From Laspinema palackyanum D2a (GTDB lineage: Bacteria; Cyanobacteriota; Cyanobacteriia; Cyanobacteriales; Laspinemataceae), in assembly GCA_025370845.1 (NCBI GenBank), contig JAMXFF010000026.1, forward strand, positions 48,616 to 112,615: a stretch of DNA of 64,000 nucleotides. Direction: 5' to 3'. A program made the position numbers and the translations under genes. Below, piece after piece: positions 1 through 8,696 of this stretch. Under the pieces are notes generated by a model. The model was not told where the DNA came from and ran no database searches. It saw nothing but the letters and a program-made list of their open reading frames with translations. Positions within the stretch are counted from its first letter, which is position 1; every line of letters starts with the position of its first letter.

Positions 1-111
1 TATGAGCTTTATCCAGATAGCCCGCGATTTGTGCGGAACGCGGCGCGATCGCCAAGCTTTGCACCGCCCGATCGCGCCGGTTGGTCACTCCTTGAGAGTG
101 CCTATTTGTAA
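1..111 (+). CDS. C-terminal end of a gene cut by the window edge
   Basis: Frame 1 is open from the first base to a TAA at 109-111, giving 36 residues that start YELYPDSPRF and end LLESAYL. A strong rho-independent terminator follows within a few bases, which is what supports this being the real end of a forward gene. The fragment is too short to recognise a family. Its codon use (gcg, cga, tcg) includes HIP1-related sequence like its neighbours. Confidence 0.5.
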   Translation, partial: YELYPDSPRFVRNAARSPSFAPPDRAGWSLLESAYL

Positions 112-113
112 AT

Positions 114-149
114 AACCTAGAGAGAGGCGAAACTTTCTCTAGGTTTTTT
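114..149 (+). terminator. Rho-independent terminator after the upstream partial gene
   Basis: A 10-bp perfect stem (AACCTAGAGA at 114-123 with TCTCTAGGTT at 136-145) is followed directly by a run of six T. It lies 3 nt after the TAA at 109-111, so it closes the upstream transcription unit. Confidence 0.85.
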
Positions 150-358
150 ATTCAGAAAAATAGAGAGAAAATATCAAAGGTTACCGGAGCAATTCACGCT
201 CTCGGCAGATCCCCTCACCAAAGCGCTATCATCCTTCAGGTTCCCCCCGGATTAAAATTCCTGTGCCGGGGTCTAACCTATCAGGAAAACATGGGCTTGA
301 AGGGTTAAAAATTCTCCCGTCAAACCGCTCGATTCAAAACTCTATATTATCCATTTTT

Positions 359-1351
359 ATGCTATTATTTGGTCGATTTCCGACTTATTTGTTCGCCACA
401 ACTGGCGCTGTGGCGATCGCCTTGGCGCTGCGGATGAACCTGGCCCTCCCCCTGGTGGCGAGTCGCTCCTTAGATCCGGAACAGGTGAATGCGATCGCCT
501 CCCAAACTACGGTGATTATTGCCCAAGGTTTACAAGAAGGAGACATCGAAGCCCGCCAAGAATGGAATCCAGGATCTGGGGTGATTGTCGCCCGGGATGG
601 CAATACTTACTCCGTCTTAACCGCCCTCCATGTCGTCAGAACCCGCGAAGTGGTTTATGGGGTCAGGACCAGTGACGGCAAAGTGCATCAAGTAGATGAT
701 GTGGAGACCCAAAGTAATATTATTCCCCTGGGAGAAGAACTAGGGGAATTCGGCGAGACGATTGAGGGACTCGATCTGGCGATCGTCACCTTTACCAGCG
801 CTCAAGACTATCCCATTGCAGTGATGGAAGACTCCCCCCACATCGATCGCGGTGCACCTGTCTATATCTCCGGTTGGCCCAATCCGGAAGACGAAAGCGC
901 CCGCCGAGTCCGCGAGTTCCGAGAGGGAAATCTTACGGACATTGCCAATCCTCCCTCGGATGATGGGGGATACAGCTTGCTCTATACCAATGAGACAAAG
1001 CGGGGGATGAGCGGAGGACCCGTTTTTAACCAAGAGGGCGAGTTAGTCGGCATTCACGGACGGGGACGCGCTCAGGAAGACCGCTATTGTGTCGATCCTG
1101 AGTTAAGCCAAAACAATAGTTGCGGGATCCAAACCCTGCATTTTATCGATCGCGTTCAACGGGAGCAACTGGCCCTCTCCTTTGCAGAACCTCCCGTGGA
1201 TCCAGAGGTGATCGCCCACGGGATGACCAATATGGAACAGGCGGACACGATTGAAGATATTTATAAAGATTTTACTTTCTTGCGATCGCTCCTACGGGAT
1301 GGCCCCTCTGGGGGTTGCTCCAGCCTCTTACTGGGAGAACCTTGCAACTGA
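359..1351 (+). CDS. Secreted trypsin-like serine protease
   Basis: A 330-residue protein with a hydrophobic N-terminus (about residues 9-33) that looks like a signal peptide or anchor, then a trypsin/Deg-type peptidase fold. The catalytic triad can be read: His91 in TALHVV, Asp139 in GLDLAIV, Ser218 in GMSGGPVF. No PDZ domain is seen, so it is not a full DegP/HtrA protease. The frame stays open upstream to a GTG at 263, but the extra 32 residues show no protein-like features; the ATG at 359 places the hydrophobic segment at the N-terminus as expected. It probably cleaves proteins in the periplasm or outside the cell. The next gene, a porin, begins 131 nt downstream on the same strand. Substrate unknown. 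Confidence 0.82.
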   Translation: MLLFGRFPTYLFATTGAVAIALALRMNLALPLVASRSLDPEQVNAIASQTTVIIAQGLQEGDIEARQEWNPGSGVIVARDGNTYSVLTALHVVRTREVVYGVRTSDGKVHQVDDVETQSNIIPLGEELGEFGETIEGLDLAIVTFTSAQDYPIAVMEDSPHIDRGAPVYISGWPNPEDESARRVREFREGNLTDIANPPSDDGGYSLLYTNETKRGMSGGPVFNQEGELVGIHGRGRAQEDRYCVDPELSQNNSCGIQTLHFIDRVQREQLALSFAEPPVDPEVIAHGMTNMEQADTIEDIYKDFTFLRSLLRDGPSGGCSSLLLGEPCN

Positions 1352-1482
1352 GACGCCCGACATTTCCCCATTTGGGGACTGCTTCCGAGAGAATGAGATG
1401 GGAAACACCCTACCCCCTTTCCTCCCTTTATGTGGCATTTTATCCCAGAGACCTTATCCACCGCTTGTTTTATCTGACTCGC

Positions 1483-3375
1483 ATGAAAACCGCTATTGCT
1501 GGTGTTGTCGTCTTTCTCGTCACGTTGCCCTCCATGAGGGCGATCGCTTCTCCTGCCTTGACGCTTAGGGGAGAACCCTCCCAGGCAGAGGACTGGCAAC
1601 TGATTGAACCTACAAAAGAAAGTCCCAACGCCCTAGCACACAGCCGCACCCTGAAGGGTGGGGCTAAACAGACGAAGCCTGCCTACGCAGGCTCATTGAG
1701 AAAACAGGTCTTTGATACCCGGATTTGGGAGCAACTCCCCCTCTTGGGGGATTTTGGGATTCCTTCCCCGGACGATGTTTCGGATTCCCCGAGGAATAAG
1801 CCCCCGGTTCTCTTGTCTCAAGACTATCCAAATCCACCCATATCCGAGCAGTCGTCTCCTGTCAACGGGACTTTAGACAATCGGGACCCGCTTTTCCCCC
1901 TCTCTCAGGGACTTCTGGATGGGGATCCAATGGCTCAAACGACCTCAGTCTCCCAACTTTCCGATGTGCAACCCACGGACTGGGCATTTCAAGCCCTCCA
2001 ATCCTTGGTTGAGCGATACCGTTGTATTCAAGGCTATCCGGACGGGACTTTTCGAGGCGATCGGGCTTTAACCCGCTATGAGTTTGCTGCCGGGTTGAAT
2101 GCCTGCCTGGAACGGATAAATGAGCAGATCGCCAGTGCAGGGGAAGTGATTTCTGGCGATGATTTAACGGCCCTCGAACAATTGCAACGGGAATTTGCCG
2201 CAGAGTTGGCGACGTTACAAGGGCGGGTGGACAATTTAGAGGTGCGAACCGCTGAATTAGAGTCGCAACAATTTTCTCCCACGGCAGTGTTGGGGGGAGA
2301 AGCAATTTTTGCTTTAACCGGAGGAAGTGGGGGAGAACCCCCGGGAGAGGGAGAGAATAATCTGGTGTTTTCTTATCTCGCTCGCGTCGGGGTGGTGGCT
2401 TCTTTTACGGGGAGAGATCGACTCCGACTAGAGTTATCTTCGGGGAATTTTAGCGATCGCGGTTTTGCCAATCCGGAGTCTTTTAATACGGATATGGCTT
2501 TGCTGTCTTATCAAGGGGGATTTGGCGATCGCCTAGTCTTGGATAAGTTAGAATATCGTTTTGCTGTAACGGATCGCGCGGTGGTTACGTTACGTCCGGT
2601 TGGCTTTAGTTTAAGTAGTGTTCTCACGGCTAACTCCGGCTATTTTGATGCCGGTCGAGGTGCTCTGTCCCGGTTTGCGGAAGCGAGTCCGATTTTTAAA
2701 ATTGGCAGTCTTGATGCCGGTGCTGGGGTGGATTGGTTACTCAGCGATCGCGTGAGATTACAGGCAGCTTATGGCACGCGCAATAGTAGCAGTCTGATAG
2801 AAGGCGGTGGGTTTGTCGGTGGTGATCATAGTGCGACGGGGATACAACTGCTACTCAAACCTACTAATACTGCGATCGCAGGGTTAACCTATGTGAATGC
2901 TTACGCTAAAGATGGCCGACTGGATACTTTTACCGGCAGCTTTCTGGCAGATACCGCAGGGATTATGGATGAACCGGCTCAGATTAATGCGATCGGGGGT
3001 TCCCTGCAATGGCGCTTTCATCCTAACCTCACTTTTGGTACCTGGGGAGCCTGGATATTCACCAACTCCACCGTCTCCGATGCTTCTGCCACCACCACCA
3101 CCTACCTCTTTTCCCTAGGATATTCCGACCCCTTCGGCAGACCCGGGGACTTGCTCGCCTTGCTCGTTGGTCAACCCCCGAAATTAGTGGATGGGACTGA
3201 TTTATTTTTAGGGGAAGACCCGGATACCTCTCTCCATTTTGAAACCTTTTATCGCTGGCGAGTCAGCGATCGCATTTCCATTACCCCGGGCATTATGTAC
3301 ATCACCAATCCCGAACATAATGCTAATAATGAAGATATTTTTATCGGCACCATTCGCACCACCTTCCGCTTTTAG
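1483..3375 (+). CDS. SLH-domain OprB-type outer-membrane porin (iron uptake porin family)
   Basis: A 630-residue outer-membrane protein. From the ATG at 1483 it has a classical signal peptide (MKTAIAGVVVFLVTLP), a low-complexity stretch, one SLH domain (begins SQLSDVQPTDWAF, contains GYPDGTFRG and LTRYEFA), a short coiled coil (LEQLQREFAAELATLQG), and a C-terminal beta-barrel of the carbohydrate-selective OprB type ending in Phe, as barrels usually do. Cyanobacterial relatives of this architecture are major outer-membrane porins that bind peptidoglycan through SLH and pass small solutes or iron. An upstream start at 1315 would overlap the protease gene and is rejected. Bases 1644-1708 are an intergenic-type palindromic repeat read in frame, adding about 22 residues before the SLH domain. 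Confidence 0.85.
   Translation: MKTAIAGVVVFLVTLPSMRAIASPALTLRGEPSQAEDWQLIEPTKESPNALAHSRTLKGGAKQTKPAYAGSLRKQVFDTRIWEQLPLLGDFGIPSPDDVSDSPRNKPPVLLSQDYPNPPISEQSSPVNGTLDNRDPLFPLSQGLLDGDPMAQTTSVSQLSDVQPTDWAFQALQSLVERYRCIQGYPDGTFRGDRALTRYEFAAGLNACLERINEQIASAGEVISGDDLTALEQLQREFAAELATLQGRVDNLEVRTAELESQQFSPTAVLGGEAIFALTGGSGGEPPGEGENNLVFSYLARVGVVASFTGRDRLRLELSSGNFSDRGFANPESFNTDMALLSYQGGFGDRLVLDKLEYRFAVTDRAVVTLRPVGFSLSSVLTANSGYFDAGRGALSRFAEASPIFKIGSLDAGAGVDWLLSDRVRLQAAYGTRNSSSLIEGGGFVGGDHSATGIQLLLKPTNTAIAGLTYVNAYAKDGRLDTFTGSFLADTAGIMDEPAQINAIGGSLQWRFHPNLTFGTWGAWIFTNSTVSDASATTTTYLFSLGYSDPFGRPGDLLALLVGQPPKLVDGTDLFLGEDPDTSLHFETFYRWRVSDRISITPGIMYITNPEHNANNEDIFIGTIRTTFRF
1644..1708 (+). repeat. Palindromic repeat (family R2) inside the porin gene
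   Basis: Begins CCGCACCCTGAAGGGTGGGG and ends with the hairpin AGCCTGCCTACGCAGGCT followed by a GAGAAAACAG tail. Related copies are intergenic or at gene ends at 19903-19970, 48485-48540 (reverse), 30340-30362 (half copy) and inside the giant TPR gene near 54786-54848. Here it is read without stop in the porin frame. Confidence 0.75.
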
Positions 3376-3388
3376 GAGACTTCTACCC

Positions 3389-3790
3389 ATGTCTGAACCC
3401 GTTTCTAAATTCATCCTCTCCCTGACTGTATTCCCCATCCTGTTGGGACTCCTTTCATCCGCCAAGGTCATCGCCCAAGAACCCGAACCCTGTTTAGTCG
3501 AAGCGAGACCCGGGACCAGTCCGGTTCCCGCTTGTCCCCCCAGACTCCGCACCCCCATTCAACCCACTTTTTCCGAAGAGGAAAGACGCGGATTTGAACA
3601 GCGCGGATTTGACAATTTTTTACGGGATGCCCTGAATGGGAATAGTGACCCGATCGGTGGCGGAACGATTGGTGGGGCTGTGGAAAGTGATGCCGGACTC
3701 GCACCGATTTCTCCTGAAGTTCGGGGGATTGGCCCGACTTTTGACCCGACTGATGTGATTATTCCTCGCGGTGGGGTGAGGGGTCGATGA
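3389..3790 (+). CDS. Small secreted protein of unknown function
   Basis: A 133-residue protein with a signal peptide (residues 1 to about 29, ending AKVIAQ) and a proline- and glycine-rich mature part with no domain I recognise (GGGTIGGAVESDAGLAP near the end). The ATG at 3389 is preceded by a good ribosome binding site (TAGGAG, about 3373-3378) and lies 13 nt after the porin stop, so the two are probably cotranscribed. An extended start at 3239 inside the porin gene is rejected. Likely periplasmic or outer-membrane associated; the role is unknown. Confidence 0.65.
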   Translation: MSEPVSKFILSLTVFPILLGLLSSAKVIAQEPEPCLVEARPGTSPVPACPPRLRTPIQPTFSEEERRGFEQRGFDNFLRDALNGNSDPIGGGTIGGAVESDAGLAPISPEVRGIGPTFDPTDVIIPRGGVRGR

Positions 3791-4092
3791 GATTTATAAC
3801 CACTGATTTCACTGATTTTCACTGATTGTTGCAAAATTTTACAAAATTTTCTTTAAAAAAGGGAAATCCTATTGACAGGGGGGATTGACTCTGATAAATT
3901 TTTATTTATAATGGGAGGCTTTGCAAAAATTTTATTGGAGTCAATATTTCTATTATGAATATGATATTGTATTCCGTCAAGAATTGCAACCCCCCCCACG
4001 TGGAATTTTTGGCGGCACGTTCCGGTGGAGGTGAGGATGAAGGGAAAGCCGGGATCTGCTCACCCCTTCATCGGGAGAACAATCAATGTTTA
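3791..4092. other. AT-rich gap between the secreted protein and ilvA
   Basis: The stretch holds a good promoter-like pair (3885-3912) facing right, an 8-C run near 3990, and a possible 50-codon frame (3955-4107) that would overlap the ilvA end. No protein family is evident. Confidence 0.4.
3885..3912 (+). promoter_or_regulatory. Candidate sigma-70 promoter
   Basis: TTGACT at 3885-3890, 16 nt, then a perfect TATAAT at 3907-3912. It faces the 3' end of ilvA on the opposite strand, so a transcript would be a short RNA or antisense to ilvA. No known gene is placed to use it. Confidence 0.4.
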
Positions 4093-5604
4093 CTATCCCA
4101 AAAATAGAGTATAAGCGGGATTTTTATTTTCATCCCAATAGCGATATCCGACATTATCGAGAAATGCCTGCCATTCCTGCATTTCTTCGGGCGGGACTTG
4201 CATTCCTACGACAATGCGCCCGTAATCTGACCCATTGTTCCGGTAGTGGAACAAACTGATATTCCAGTTGCGACTCATGTGGCCGACGAATTTCATTAAA
4301 GCACCGGGTCGTTCGGGAAATTCAAAGCGGTAGAGTAATTCATTATGGGCGAGGGGGGAATGTCCTCCGACCATGTGCCGGAGATGTAACTTAGTGAGCT
4401 CATCATCGGTGAGGTCGAGGGTTTTGAATCCATTGGCCTCAAAGGTTTCTACCATGTTGGCGGCATCGGCGCGGTTGGCAATTTGCATTCCGACGAAGAT
4501 ATGGGCTTCTTTTTGGTCGGCGATGCGATAGTTAAATTCTGTGAGATTTCGTCTCCCGATACAGTCGCCAAATTTGCGGAGACTTCCCGGTTCTTCGGGA
4601 ATGGTGACGGCAAAGATTGCTTCGCGACGTTCCCCAAATTCCGCACGTTCGGCGACGAAGCGGAGGCGATCGAAGTTCATGTTGGCACCGCAGGCAACGG
4701 CAATTAAGGTTTCGCCTTGGATGCCTTCTCGTTCGACATAGGCTTTTGCACCGGCGATCGCCAAGGCACCGGCGGGTTCTACAATCGATCGCGTATCTTC
4801 AAACACATCCTTAATCGCCGCACAAGTATCATCAGTGCCGACGAGGATAATATCATCTACATATTGTTGACACAACCGGAAGGTTTCTTCCCCAACTTCT
4901 CGAACTGCTACCCCATCAGCAAATAATCCCACTTGAGATAAGCGCACGCGATGTCCCGCTTGCAGGGATTGGGACATGGCATCGGCATCGATGGGTTCAA
5001 CGCCAATAATCTTAATTTCTGGACGTAAGCGCTTGACATAGGCGGCAATTCCCGAAATCAAACCACCCCCCCCGATCGCCACAAAAATGGCATGAATCGG
5101 TTTCTGATGTTGCCGTAAAATTTCCATGCCAATGGTTCCCTGTCCCGCAATCACATGAGGGTCATCAAAGGGATGAATAAAAGTTAATCCTTTTTCCGCC
5201 TCCAATTCCCGGGCATAAGCATAAGCATCATCATAAGTATCCCCATGCAACACCACCACTCCCCCACGGGATTTGACCGCATCCACCTTGACTTGAGGCG
5301 TTGTCACCGGCATCACGATAATCGCCTGAGTTCCTAGACGGGAGGCACCGAGGGCGACCCCTTGAGCATGGTTACCTGCGGAAGCGGCAATCACCCCTTT
5401 TGCCAGGAGGTCCGGCGGCAGTTGCGCCATTTTGTTGTATGCACCCCGCAATTTAAAGGAAAACACGGACTGCATATCTTCCCGTTTGAGCAGGAGTTGA
5501 TTATCCAGTCGGGCGGAGAGATTGGGGGCATACTCTAGGGGCGTTTCTTGGGCAACATCGTAGACACGGGCGGTCAGGATTTGGACCAGGTAATCGCAAT
5601 ACAT
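4093..5604 (-). CDS. ilvA: Threonine ammonia-lyase, biosynthetic
   Basis: A 503-residue PLP enzyme that deaminates L-threonine to 2-oxobutanoate, the first committed step of isoleucine synthesis. The PLP-binding Lys51 is seen in SVFSFKLRGA and the phosphate-binding glycine loop in IGGGGLISG. The C-terminal third (about residues 330-503) carries two ACT-like regulatory domains (one near EEPGSLRKF, the second near PERPGALMKF), typical of the long, isoleucine-feedback-regulated form. Length fits the family. It stands alone, convergent with the secreted-protein gene and divergent from the gene at 6054. Confidence 0.95.
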   Translation of the reverse strand: MYCDYLVQILTARVYDVAQETPLEYAPNLSARLDNQLLLKREDMQSVFSFKLRGAYNKMAQLPPDLLAKGVIAASAGNHAQGVALGASRLGTQAIIVMPVTTPQVKVDAVKSRGGVVVLHGDTYDDAYAYARELEAEKGLTFIHPFDDPHVIAGQGTIGMEILRQHQKPIHAIFVAIGGGGLISGIAAYVKRLRPEIKIIGVEPIDADAMSQSLQAGHRVRLSQVGLFADGVAVREVGEETFRLCQQYVDDIILVGTDDTCAAIKDVFEDTRSIVEPAGALAIAGAKAYVEREGIQGETLIAVACGANMNFDRLRFVAERAEFGERREAIFAVTIPEEPGSLRKFGDCIGRRNLTEFNYRIADQKEAHIFVGMQIANRADAANMVETFEANGFKTLDLTDDELTKLHLRHMVGGHSPLAHNELLYRFEFPERPGALMKFVGHMSRNWNISLFHYRNNGSDYGRIVVGMQVPPEEMQEWQAFLDNVGYRYWDENKNPAYTLFLG

Positions 5605-5701
5605 GGGGTCAGGGGGGTTGGTAAAAACGGGATAGTCTTTTATTTTACGCTACGGGGGTGACCCCTCTTTACAAGAGTAGGTTTTTTACGCTTAACTGCA
5701 C

Positions 5702-5967
5702 CTCCGGTTCCCTCCCCTTGGCAAGGGGAGGGTTAGGGTGGGGTCCTCTTGAGGTGGCAAAGCCACTTCACGCACTCTTAGAGGCGATTCCCTACGGGAT
5801 AGCTCCGCTTACCGCGCCTGTATGGAGCCGGATGCCAATCTCTTTCTTCGGGAGGTGCTTAAGCGGCTCCCGAGGACCCTTTACCCACCCATTCCTCGTG
5901 ACATGGCTTTGCCATGTCACGGGAACCCCACCCTAACCCTCCCCTTGCCAAGGGGAGGGGACCGGAG
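5702..5967. mobile_element. MITE-like element with 43-bp terminal inverted repeats
   Basis: The 43 bases at 5702-5744 (beginning CTCCGGTTCCCTCCCCTTGG) are the reverse complement of 5925-5967 with a single mismatch. The 180-bp interior has no gene but holds smaller palindromes (GTGGCAAAGCCAC near 5754, GTGACATGGCTTTGCCATGTCAC near 5898). Size and structure fit a non-autonomous miniature transposable or palindromic element. It occupies most of the divergent promoter region between ilvA and the gene at 6054. No clear target-site duplication was seen. Confidence 0.75.
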
Positions 5968-6053
5968 ATTAAGTTTCCCTAAAGAAACCGGCCATTTTGT
6001 AGGGGAAAAGCTATGATTGCAGACAACCTTTTTTATGGTGAGGATTCCGAATT

Positions 6054-7328
6054 GTGGATAAGTCCATTATTCAGTTAGTTGACGAGCTACCTACTGATAA
6101 CATTACGGTAAAAGTGTTAAAGGCATTGGATTATTTGATGCCCGGGCAGTGGGATAATTTAGTTGGTTTTGACCAGAGTATCCGAGCCATTACTGGAGAA
6201 AGTGACCCCCAGGTTATACAAAAGATTCGCGATCGGGCTGTGGCTTTGTATCATGACCCGAACCCGGGCTATCAAACCGCTATCAAACTCTATCAGACGG
6301 TTGACCGCGCTGATGCAGCGTTAGCCACGGCAGCTTTAGCGAACAAGGTGGGAGAAAAAATCAGCTTTCTGTCATTTTTGAATACAATGACGCCGAAAGC
6401 AGATACAACCCAAACTATTGATTTATTGCTGAAAGTTGTTGTAGAACTGATTGCCTACTGCAAACTGAATGGGTTGCCCAATCCTAATCCTCAACAATTT
6501 GCCGCTGCCTTGGCAAATAACTATCAAGATGCGGCCTTGATGCGGATGATGGCATTAGTTTGTATTGATGGCGTCTTGCCTCTTGGCCCTAATTTCCTGG
6601 GTAAAATTCACGAAGTGATGACCGGAACAGAGGGGAATATCATCACGGGAAATCCTGTATTTGTAGCGGTGAATAATTTTATTCCCGGAAATAGTCCCTC
6701 GGATAAAGTGGGATTTATTAATCAGGGTTTTGAGGCAGTAGAAGGGTGGATGAATAACCTGGTGGCTAAAACCGGGGTGACGCCTCAATCGATTGTGCAA
6801 GGTTTGGGTCAATTCATCCAGATTGCCGATGATAATTTAGACTTTGTGGCAGCATTTTTAGACCAAACGACCAATTACTACGAACATACCGGGATTCAAA
6901 CTGTAGCCCGAAAATTGATTTTGGATGCTCAGAGTTCGGCTAATTTAGGGGAACTCCCCGCAGCATCGGGAAAAATTTCGTCGGGGTATGCGGTGGGTCA
7001 AACGGTAGAAGTTTGGGATGGAGAGGATGAGGATTGGTATGAGGCAACGATTCTCAAAATTAAGGAGGATGAATACTTTGTTCATTATGTGGGGTATGGT
7101 TCCTCTGATGATGATTGGGTAGAAGAAGAAGATGTGCGCGATCGCAATTATTCGCCCACCGATGACTATGATTATGCGATCGGTCAAAAGGTGAAAGTGT
7201 GGGATGAGGATGAGGAGGAATGGTACACCGCCATCATCCAGCAAGTTAAACGGAAAAAATGTTTTGTGCATTATCTCGATTATGATTCGTCTTATGATGA
7301 ATGGGTGGATAATGATGAACTCAGTTAA
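6054..7328 (+). CDS. Protein with two C-terminal Tudor/chromo-like domains
   Basis: A 424-residue acidic protein. Residues 1 to about 310 are mostly helical with no family I recognise. The C-terminus has two tandem copies of a roughly 50-residue module: first GQTVEVWDGEDEDWYEATI followed by FVHYVGYGSSDDDWVEE, then GQKVKVWDEDEEEWYTAII followed by FVHYLDYDSSYDEWVDN. This is the pattern of Tudor-knot/chromo barrel domains, best known from eukaryotic chromatin proteins and found sporadically in bacteria. The start is a GTG at 6054 with AGGA about 10 nt upstream. Ligand unknown; partner binding rather than catalysis is likely. Confidence 0.7.
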   Translation: MDKSIIQLVDELPTDNITVKVLKALDYLMPGQWDNLVGFDQSIRAITGESDPQVIQKIRDRAVALYHDPNPGYQTAIKLYQTVDRADAALATAALANKVGEKISFLSFLNTMTPKADTTQTIDLLLKVVVELIAYCKLNGLPNPNPQQFAAALANNYQDAALMRMMALVCIDGVLPLGPNFLGKIHEVMTGTEGNIITGNPVFVAVNNFIPGNSPSDKVGFINQGFEAVEGWMNNLVAKTGVTPQSIVQGLGQFIQIADDNLDFVAAFLDQTTNYYEHTGIQTVARKLILDAQSSANLGELPAASGKISSGYAVGQTVEVWDGEDEDWYEATILKIKEDEYFVHYVGYGSSDDDWVEEEDVRDRNYSPTDDYDYAIGQKVKVWDEDEEEWYTAIIQQVKRKKCFVHYLDYDSSYDEWVDNDELS

Positions 7329-7774
7329 AAGATTGCACGGAGGAATGGGGTAGAGAGACTCAATACCCTGGAAAGTCAATTTCCCATAACATCTAGCGTC
7401 AAGGTGGGTTGAGCAAGTATCACCCCCCTTGTTTTTATTCAAACTTACGCAATCTTTCAAATCCAAACCTCAATGTAGAGGCGATTCGCTTGCTTGCCGC
7501 TACATTGAGGGATGACTGGGGTGTTGTGTGCCGGGTTGAGAGAGCGGAAGGACCCGTTTATCTGGTTTCAGCCTTCTCTCTTGACGGATGTGATGGTCTC
7601 TGGGATAATTAGAGGCGATCGCCACTGGGGACAGTCAGGGGCGATCGCGCTCACATCTTACCGAATCGGGATTCCCTAAACTTGATGATTGAGCGCGACT
7701 GTTCTCTCCACCTAGAGGGAATCGTCTCTTGGAATTATCCCGAGCTTACAAAGAACAGGAAAAAAGTGAATTTT
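7329..7774. other. Intergenic region with palindromic repeat and HIP1 sites
   Basis: No convincing gene. It contains an 11-bp perfect inverted repeat (7469-7511) and HIP1-derived sequence near 7614-7650. A possible 67-codon frame at 7409-7612 reads through the repeat and is not supported. Confidence 0.4.
7469..7511. repeat. Inverted repeat CCTCAATGTAG/CTACATTGAGG
   Basis: Perfect 11-bp arms at 7469-7479 and 7501-7511 enclose 21 nt that include GGCGATTCGC. It resembles cyanobacterial interspersed palindromes such as the one at 63848. Confidence 0.65.
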
Positions 7775-8542
7775 ATGGTACAATCTTCTGCGGATAAAAA
7801 ATTACCTTTATTAAATAAAATCCCTGACCCTCTCAAAACCTTGATCAACAAAATCAGGGACGAGCATTACTCAGAGCTTTATGAACCAGAGGCCGATGAA
7901 ACAGCCTGCTTAGACGATGCGCTAAACGACATTTTAAATGTTTTTCAAAACCAAGGGAAGACCTTATGTCACCTTCGATATGTCTGGGTAGCCTTGATTT
8001 TGGCGTTAGTAGTTGAGCCAACAGTAGAATTTTATCAGCCGCAAAATGACTTTACAAAGTCTACTTTAGAATTGATAGAGCGTTGGATATTTTCGCAGAT
8101 TGACTCGGATTTATCCTCGAAACAGTTACATTTTGAATTACAGCACGAAATTGAAAGCTGGGACGAGATTCTTTCCGAACCTATTAATCCGGCCCAAAAG
8201 GGAGGGATAGCCAATTTCCAAATTATTTCTGAATCCAAAGATGTTTTTAAAAATGCCATTCGGGCGCTAGAGCGGGAGCAAGCGAAAGAAGCAACGTTAC
8301 AAATTTTAAGAGATTGTCTAGCCGGATATGCGATTTCTCCGGGTTCTTCGGGACGACGGGATTTATTTGAGTGGTGGTTATTAGAGGTAGTTCCAGCTAG
8401 TTGGTATTTATTATCTCCCCGGGCGCTTTATGTAGGAGAAGGGGTAGAAAATCCAGAAGAATTCCAGATAGAGCGAATCAAAAAACTTCAAGAAATCAGT
8501 AGTCAAGTGAGGTCTATTTTTACCAAAAATTCTAGTACATAG
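7775..8542 (+). CDS. Conserved-looking hypothetical protein
   Basis: A 255-residue soluble protein that I do not recognise. It is rich in Glu, Leu and Ile, largely helical, with one hydrophobic helix near residues 73-90 (WVALILALVV). The frame is open from 7682, but the ATG at 7775 (MVQSSADKKLPLLNK) gives a more natural N-terminus; an AGGA-like site lies about 16 nt upstream. No catalytic motif is visible. It is alone between repeats and the convergent TPR-CHAT gene, so context does not suggest a role. Confidence 0.55.
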   Translation: MVQSSADKKLPLLNKIPDPLKTLINKIRDEHYSELYEPEADETACLDDALNDILNVFQNQGKTLCHLRYVWVALILALVVEPTVEFYQPQNDFTKSTLELIERWIFSQIDSDLSSKQLHFELQHEIESWDEILSEPINPAQKGGIANFQIISESKDVFKNAIRALEREQAKEATLQILRDCLAGYAISPGSSGRRDLFEWWLLEVVPASWYLLSPRALYVGEGVENPEEFQIERIKKLQEISSQVRSIFTKNSST

Positions 8543-8696
8543 ACTGTGGGAACTGGATTGATTGATGCTTAGGATTGTTTAGGCGATCGCCCTTTGCCAA
8601 CCTGAGAGCGATCGCAACTATCCTGAAGTCACCACCGCCTCACAACTGCCTTCTCGAATTAAACACCATCTAAACCTCCAGGCGATCGCCATGTCT

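Noticed and set aside
263..358. Upstream GTG start for the serine protease
   Set aside because: The added residues lack signal or domain features; the ATG at 359 puts the hydrophobic segment at the N-terminus.
7409..7612. 67-codon forward frame
   Set aside because: It reads through an inverted repeat and HIP1-rich sequence and has no good start context.
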